36,399 nt of DNA from Leptospiraceae bacterium (GTDB lineage: Bacteria; Spirochaetota; Leptospiria; Leptospirales; Leptospiraceae): the NCBI GenBank assembly GCA_017996175.1, contig JAGOHK010000044.1:1-36399 (forward strand). The letters are read 5' to 3'. Both the position numbers and the translations under genes were made by a program. The notes beneath the pieces were generated by a model. That model was not told the DNA's origin, ran no database searches, and saw nothing but the letters and a program-made list of their open reading frames with translations. This document shows positions 33,308 through 36,399 of this stretch, one piece after another; position 1 is the stretch's first letter, and each line of letters opens with the position of its first letter.

Positions 33308-33659
33308 CTATTACACTAGTGCAAGAGATGTACCTAATGGTAAAATGCTGTTAACCGCTAGATAGAGGCTGTTTTGAAGAGGTTAATAAGATATTAACTG
33401 CAATAAGCATGATTGATGTATTACAGGTCGTGAGTTATGCACGATGGATTTCTCTTTATTGTCAATGCTATCCTTATTTAAAGATTACCACCGATGGACA
33501 CCGATAAAAGAACGATAGAAGATACGATGGTTTTTTGATTTGACGAACTTTGGAATAAACGATGCACGCTATGAAGCGGAAAAGAATACAATAAACCAAA
33601 GTAACATCGTTCAGTTATCGGTGCTCTCGGTGTTAGCGATAGCGATCGGTGGTAATCTT
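33308..33659. other. Intergenic region before cheW
   Basis: 352 bp without a gene. It contains the sigma-54-like element at 33320-33335 and the 181-bp nested palindromic element at 33480-33660 (both listed). The stretch 33336-33479 is AT-rich and could hold activator sites, but I find no clear dyad in it. Confidence 0.6.
33320..33335 (-). promoter_or_regulatory. Sigma-54 (RpoN)-like -24/-12 element before cheW
   Basis: Minus-strand AGGTAC-ATCTC-TTGCA has the invariant GG and GC dinucleotides with exactly 10 bases between them and a perfect TTGCA -12 box (consensus TGGCAC-N5-TTGCA). Predicted transcription start is 2-3 nt before the cheW ATG at 33307. The gene upstream encodes a sigma-54 activator. 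Confidence 0.5.
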
Positions 33660-33660
33660 T
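33480..33660. repeat. Nested inverted-repeat (MITE-like) element
   Basis: AAAGATTACCACCGAT (33480-33495) is the perfect reverse complement of ATCGGTGGTAATCTTT (33645-33660). Inside are further pairs: CACCGATAA with TTATCGGTG and GAACGAT with ATCGTTC. The whole 181-bp block can fold on itself, holds no ORF, and its right end enters the stop codon of the upstream activator gene. Confidence 0.75.
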
Positions 33661-34997
33661 TAGATCGCGTAACGTTTGCGTTTGCGCCAGAGGGTTGCGG
33701 CGTCTATTTTTAGAACAGAGGCGGCTTCTTTTAAATCAGCAGTATACGAAAGGACTTTACTGATATGAATTTTTTCCATATCTTCGAGAGAAAGTAATGC
33801 GCTCATTTTTATTAGAGACGGATTTCTAAATTCTTCCGGTAAGCGGCTAATATCAATTAGGTTGTCTTTAGCAAGGATTACAGCATGGTGAATTGTATTC
33901 TCTAATTCTCTCACATTTCCGCGCCAGTGATAGGATTTTAAAAGAAAAAGTGTGTCATCCGTAATTTCTATTTTTCGATTCTTGGAAAAAATTTGGATAA
34001 AATGTTGAATCAGAAGTTCAATGTCTTCCGGTCGTTTTCGTAATGGTATAATTTTTATTGAAACGCCGTTTAGTCTATAGAATAAATCTTCTCGGAACGT
34101 TTTCTCCTGAATAGCCGCTTCTATATTAATATTCGTAGCTGCTAAAATTCGAACGTTTACTTTTTTTGTTTTGGAATCTCCTACACTTTCAAATTCCTTT
34201 GTTTGTAGAACTCGTAAAAGTTTAGATTGAAAGGCTAATGGCATTTCCCCTATCTCATCTAAAAATATAGTTCCACCATCGGCTAATTCGAATCTGCCGA
34301 CACGATCTTTAATTGCTCCAGTAAATGCACCTTTTACATGACCAAATAATTCGCTTTCCAAAAGTCCTTCTGGAATCGCCGCACAGTTTACTTTGATGAG
34401 TGGTTTATTTGCCCGTAAACTCTTCTCGTGAATAAATTCAGCGATTAGTTCTTTTCCTGTTCCACTTTCACCAAGAATTAAAATATTAATTTCACTTGCT
34501 GCCATTTGTTCTGCGAGCTCTACATTTTTCAACAAGTCTTTATTTTGAGTAATGAATTTACTGTTTAAAGCGAGGCTGTAAAATTTAGATTTGATTTCAC
34601 GAAGTTCTGTTTTTATTTGATGGTATTCGGTGGCTTTTTTTATAAAAAGTAGTAGTTCTTTTTTCTCAATCGGTTTTTGTAAAATTTGATAAGCTCCCAT
34701 GTCCAGAGCCTTAAGTGCACGATCGAATTGATCGAAACGAGTGATTACTATCACAGAAGTGTTTGGCGCAAACTTCTTAATTTCCCCTAATATAGTAAAT
34801 CCGTCTAATGGCTGTAAGTCGATGTTTAGAAAAATTAAATCAAAAGATTCTTGTTTTATTTTTTCTAATGCTACAAGAGAGTTTGCAAATATGGGAATAG
34901 TCGAATGTATATCATCCAAACATAGTTTGAATATAGTTAAAAAACTAGAATCATCTTCAATGACCAAGATATTCGTATCTTTAATTTCTATGTTCAA
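33660..34997 (-). CDS. Sigma-54-dependent response regulator (NtrC family) with Asn at phosphosite
   Basis: 445 residues. Receiver 8-125 with E14-D15-D16 and Lys108 (LQKPIEK), but the phosphoacceptor position is N58 ([13 protein letters not shown]). AAA+ domain about 145-390: Walker A GESGTGKE (176-183), sigma-54 contact loop GAFTGA (223-228), Walker B IFLDE (244-248), and the REDLFYRL and sensor-2 ([10 protein letters not shown]) motifs. Fis-type HTH at 405-443. It should open sigma-54 promoters, probably the one before cheW. The start is TTG at 34997; the frame has no ATG before the upstream stop and no good ribosome site. Confidence 0.93.
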   Translation of the reverse strand: MNIEIKDTNILVIEDDSSFLTIFKLCLDDIHSTIPIFANSLVALEKIKQESFDLIFLNIDLQPLDGFTILGEIKKFAPNTSVIVITRFDQFDRALKALDMGAYQILQKPIEKKELLLFIKKATEYHQIKTELREIKSKFYSLALNSKFITQNKDLLKNVELAEQMAASEINILILGESGTGKELIAEFIHEKSLRANKPLIKVNCAAIPEGLLESELFGHVKGAFTGAIKDRVGRFELADGGTIFLDEIGEMPLAFQSKLLRVLQTKEFESVGDSKTKKVNVRILAATNINIEAAIQEKTFREDLFYRLNGVSIKIIPLRKRPEDIELLIQHFIQIFSKNRKIEITDDTLFLLKSYHWRGNVRELENTIHHAVILAKDNLIDISRLPEEFRNPSLIKMSALLSLEDMEKIHISKVLSYTADLKEAASVLKIDAATLWRKRKRYAI

Positions 34998-35379
34998 GGT
35001 GTTTTCATATTAGTCGCAGTTAAAAATGGGAGTTTGCTTTTTTGGTAATTGCATCTCTAAGCTTAAAGTATAGAAAGTCAAAATTCTAGCAAGTACAATT
35101 AGTATCTTGCGTGACACAAAAAAACAAATTCGAAAATAACTCGCCTTCAATTAAGAACATTAAAAACCTTATCCATTCAGTTTTATTATTTTCTATATTT
35201 TGGTTTAGGATTGTAAGATACTTGAAATAGTTGACAGTATTAAGCGCAAACCCGAGACTCTACTTGATTCATAAAATCAGGGATATTACGGGTATATCAA
35301 CCAAGTTCGTAGAATCCATTGTGTAGGAAACTTCGGTCGAGTTACCGCAACTAAATTTTTTCAATTTGTAACAAATACA
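34998..35379. other. Divergent intergenic region, 382 bp
   Basis: Lies between the sigma-54 activator (minus) and the methyltransferase (plus), so it must hold promoters for both. A TTGACA is present near 35233 but no good -10 hexamer follows at 16-18 nt. A 39-codon GTG frame (35111-35230) is not supported as a gene. No repeats or RNA genes are seen. Confidence 0.5.
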
Positions 35380-36198
35380 ATGAACAACGAATACATTCAT
35401 AGCTATGAAGAAAGCGAACAACAAAGATTAGTCGCGCAAGCAGAATTTCTTGCACCTTATACTCATCCATTTCTAACGTTCGCACCAACCGATTTGGTAT
35501 TGGAAATAGGATGCGGAGTTGGTGCACAGATAAAAATTATTCTTGAGAAAGAGAATATAAAGAAGCTGACTGGAATTGACTTAGAACCAAAACAAATCGA
35601 AAAAGCCAAATCCTTGCTAACAGATGAAATTAGTAAGGGAAAAGTAGAATTAGCCGTTGGTTCAGGAACTAATCTTCCTTTTCCTGATGAATATTTTGAT
35701 GTAGTTTATATTTTTTTTGTCTTAGAGCATTTTAGAGAGCCATTATCCATTTTGCGCGAAATAAAAAGAGTTTTGAAACCGGATGGAAAATTCTTTTGCA
35801 CAGAGGTATATAATTCTGGAATTTCTATTTATCCATATAATCAATATCTGATAAATTACTGGAATCAATTTAACAAACTCCAAACTAACATTGGGGGAAA
35901 TCCTGACATTGGTATACGGCTAAGTAATCTTTGCCTCGATGTTGGGTTTAACGTAGAAAAATTTCATCCGTCCTTACCAATCCTAGATAAACGTATGAAA
36001 TCTTTAGAAGAAAGAAAACGTTTCTTAACTATGTGGGAAACATTATTCTTGAGTGGATATTCATTATTAAGCGCAAAAGGTATGGTAGAAAAAGACTCTA
36101 ACAAAAAAGTCTCTCTAGAATTCAAAAAAATTTTGCAAAATGAAGAATCCATTTTTTTATATAGCCTCTGGCAGGTTCTTGCAGTAAAAGAAAAATAG
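35380..36198 (+). CDS. SAM-dependent methyltransferase (Methyltransf_11 type)
   Basis: 272 residues, class I Rossmann fold. Motif I is VLEIGCGVGAQ (about 46-56), the motif II acidic end is TGIDLEPKQIEKAK, post-I is LPFPDEYFDVVYIFFVLEHFREP and the following LKPDGKFFCTE is the motif III strand. The C-terminal third (180-272) is less conserved and probably sets the substrate, which is unknown. The N-terminal YEESEQQRLVAQAEFL helix resembles methyltransferases acting on small molecules or lipids/quinones. No ribosome site is visible before the ATG. Confidence 0.9.
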   Translation: MNNEYIHSYEESEQQRLVAQAEFLAPYTHPFLTFAPTDLVLEIGCGVGAQIKIILEKENIKKLTGIDLEPKQIEKAKSLLTDEISKGKVELAVGSGTNLPFPDEYFDVVYIFFVLEHFREPLSILREIKRVLKPDGKFFCTEVYNSGISIYPYNQYLINYWNQFNKLQTNIGGNPDIGIRLSNLCLDVGFNVEKFHPSLPILDKRMKSLEERKRFLTMWETLFLSGYSLLSAKGMVEKDSNKKVSLEFKKILQNEESIFLYSLWQVLAVKEK

Positions 36199-36303
36199 GT
36201 TTTAAGTCACTGAAATTAGATAAAAGGAAAATCATGGAAGAAAAAGATTTTAACCTTGAATTATTGGTTGACGTTTTCGTGTAATCAACTAAACCTGAAA
36301 ACT

Positions 36304-36399
36304 ATGAAAGTAGAAGAGAAAGAAAAAGCACTTCTTATTGGTGTTAGTACTAAGAACCAGATGGATTTTCAGGAGTCAATGGATGAGTTAAAAAATTTG
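36304..36399 (+). CDS. hflX: Probable GTPase HflX, N-terminal fragment (cut by window end)
   Basis: Only 32 codons are in the window. They read EKEKALLIGVSTKN then DFQESMDELKNL, which resembles the first strand and helix of HflX, where AlLVGv is followed by an acidic helix ending L-x-E-L. HflX is a ribosome-associated GTPase that splits or rescues ribosomes under stress. The GTPase motifs lie beyond the window, so the call rests on a short match. A 16-codon ORF (36235-36285, starting MEEKDFNL) just before it could be a leader peptide or chance. Confidence 0.55.
   Translation, partial: MKVEEKEKALLIGVSTKNQMDFQESMDELKNL

Noticed and set aside
28312..33660. Repeats in the che region considered as a CRISPR array
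   Set aside because: The elements are single palindromic units of different sequence, without regularly spaced direct repeats or cas genes.
35111..35230. 39-codon GTG frame upstream of the methyltransferase gene
   Set aside because: It has no ribosome site, no recognisable features, and a length easily reached by chance in AT-rich DNA.

Overview
The window looks like chromosomal DNA from a low-GC spirochaete of the Leptospira type. The grounds are AT-rich sequence and codons, a DUF1564-family protein (a family I know mainly from Leptospira), a membrane-anchored class III nucleotide cyclase, a cytochrome c with a spirochaete-style lipobox, and very dense two-component/chemosensory genes. This is inferred from protein style, not from a database search. 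No tRNA, rRNA, CRISPR array, prophage or intact transposase gene was recognised.

Layout. 1-4.3 kb is housekeeping: the end of a glycine-rich RRM protein, then on the minus strand ispA-tlyA (overlapping) and argG-coaD-ndk. 4.3-10.9 kb is mixed: a DUF1564 protein with a palindrome-derived tail, a membrane adenylate cyclase followed by a small DnaJ-like protein, a 0.5 kb stretch that may hold a decayed gene, a DegT-family aminotransferase, an adenosine deaminase family protein with a long N-terminal extension, and an orphan MNT-type nucleotidyltransferase. 11.0-13.2 kb has an alpha/beta hydrolase coupled to a DUF218 membrane protein and a YdjM-like membrane protein. 13.2-17.4 kb has ftsH, tightly followed by an unrecognised 485-residue gene and the YdjM-like gene, plus an unknown secreted or anchored protein. 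17.4-20.3 kb has a TIGR01777 SDR protein, a lipoprotein cytochrome c, a STAS protein and a PrsW-type intramembrane protease; the last two look leaderless.

20.4-35.0 kb is the most striking part. It is one co-oriented minus-strand block: sigma-54-type activator, cheW, methyl-accepting protein, cheA, cheB, CheY-like regulator, receiver-HATPase hybrid, degenerate receiver, four-PAS histidine kinase, single receiver, receiver-HD-GYP, and a receiver-PAS-PAS-HisKA_2 kinase. Many neighbours overlap by 1-4 nt, so they are probably co-transcribed. The block appears to join a chemosensory array to phosphorelay components and a c-di-GMP phosphodiesterase output. Three receiver domains lack key residues: two have Asn for the phosphoacceptor Asp and one lacks the acidic pocket and Lys. 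One kinase carries four near-identical 142-residue PAS modules, with a fifth copy in a neighbouring kinase. Another receiver carries an internal 40-residue duplication. A sigma-54-like -24/-12 element lies directly before cheW, and the gene upstream encodes a GAFTGA-containing activator.

The window ends with a SAM methyltransferase gene and the first codons of a probable hflX. Several extragenic inverted-repeat elements (2003-2112, 5194-5274, 28312-28377, 33480-33660) sit between genes and resemble small mobile or REP-like repeats.
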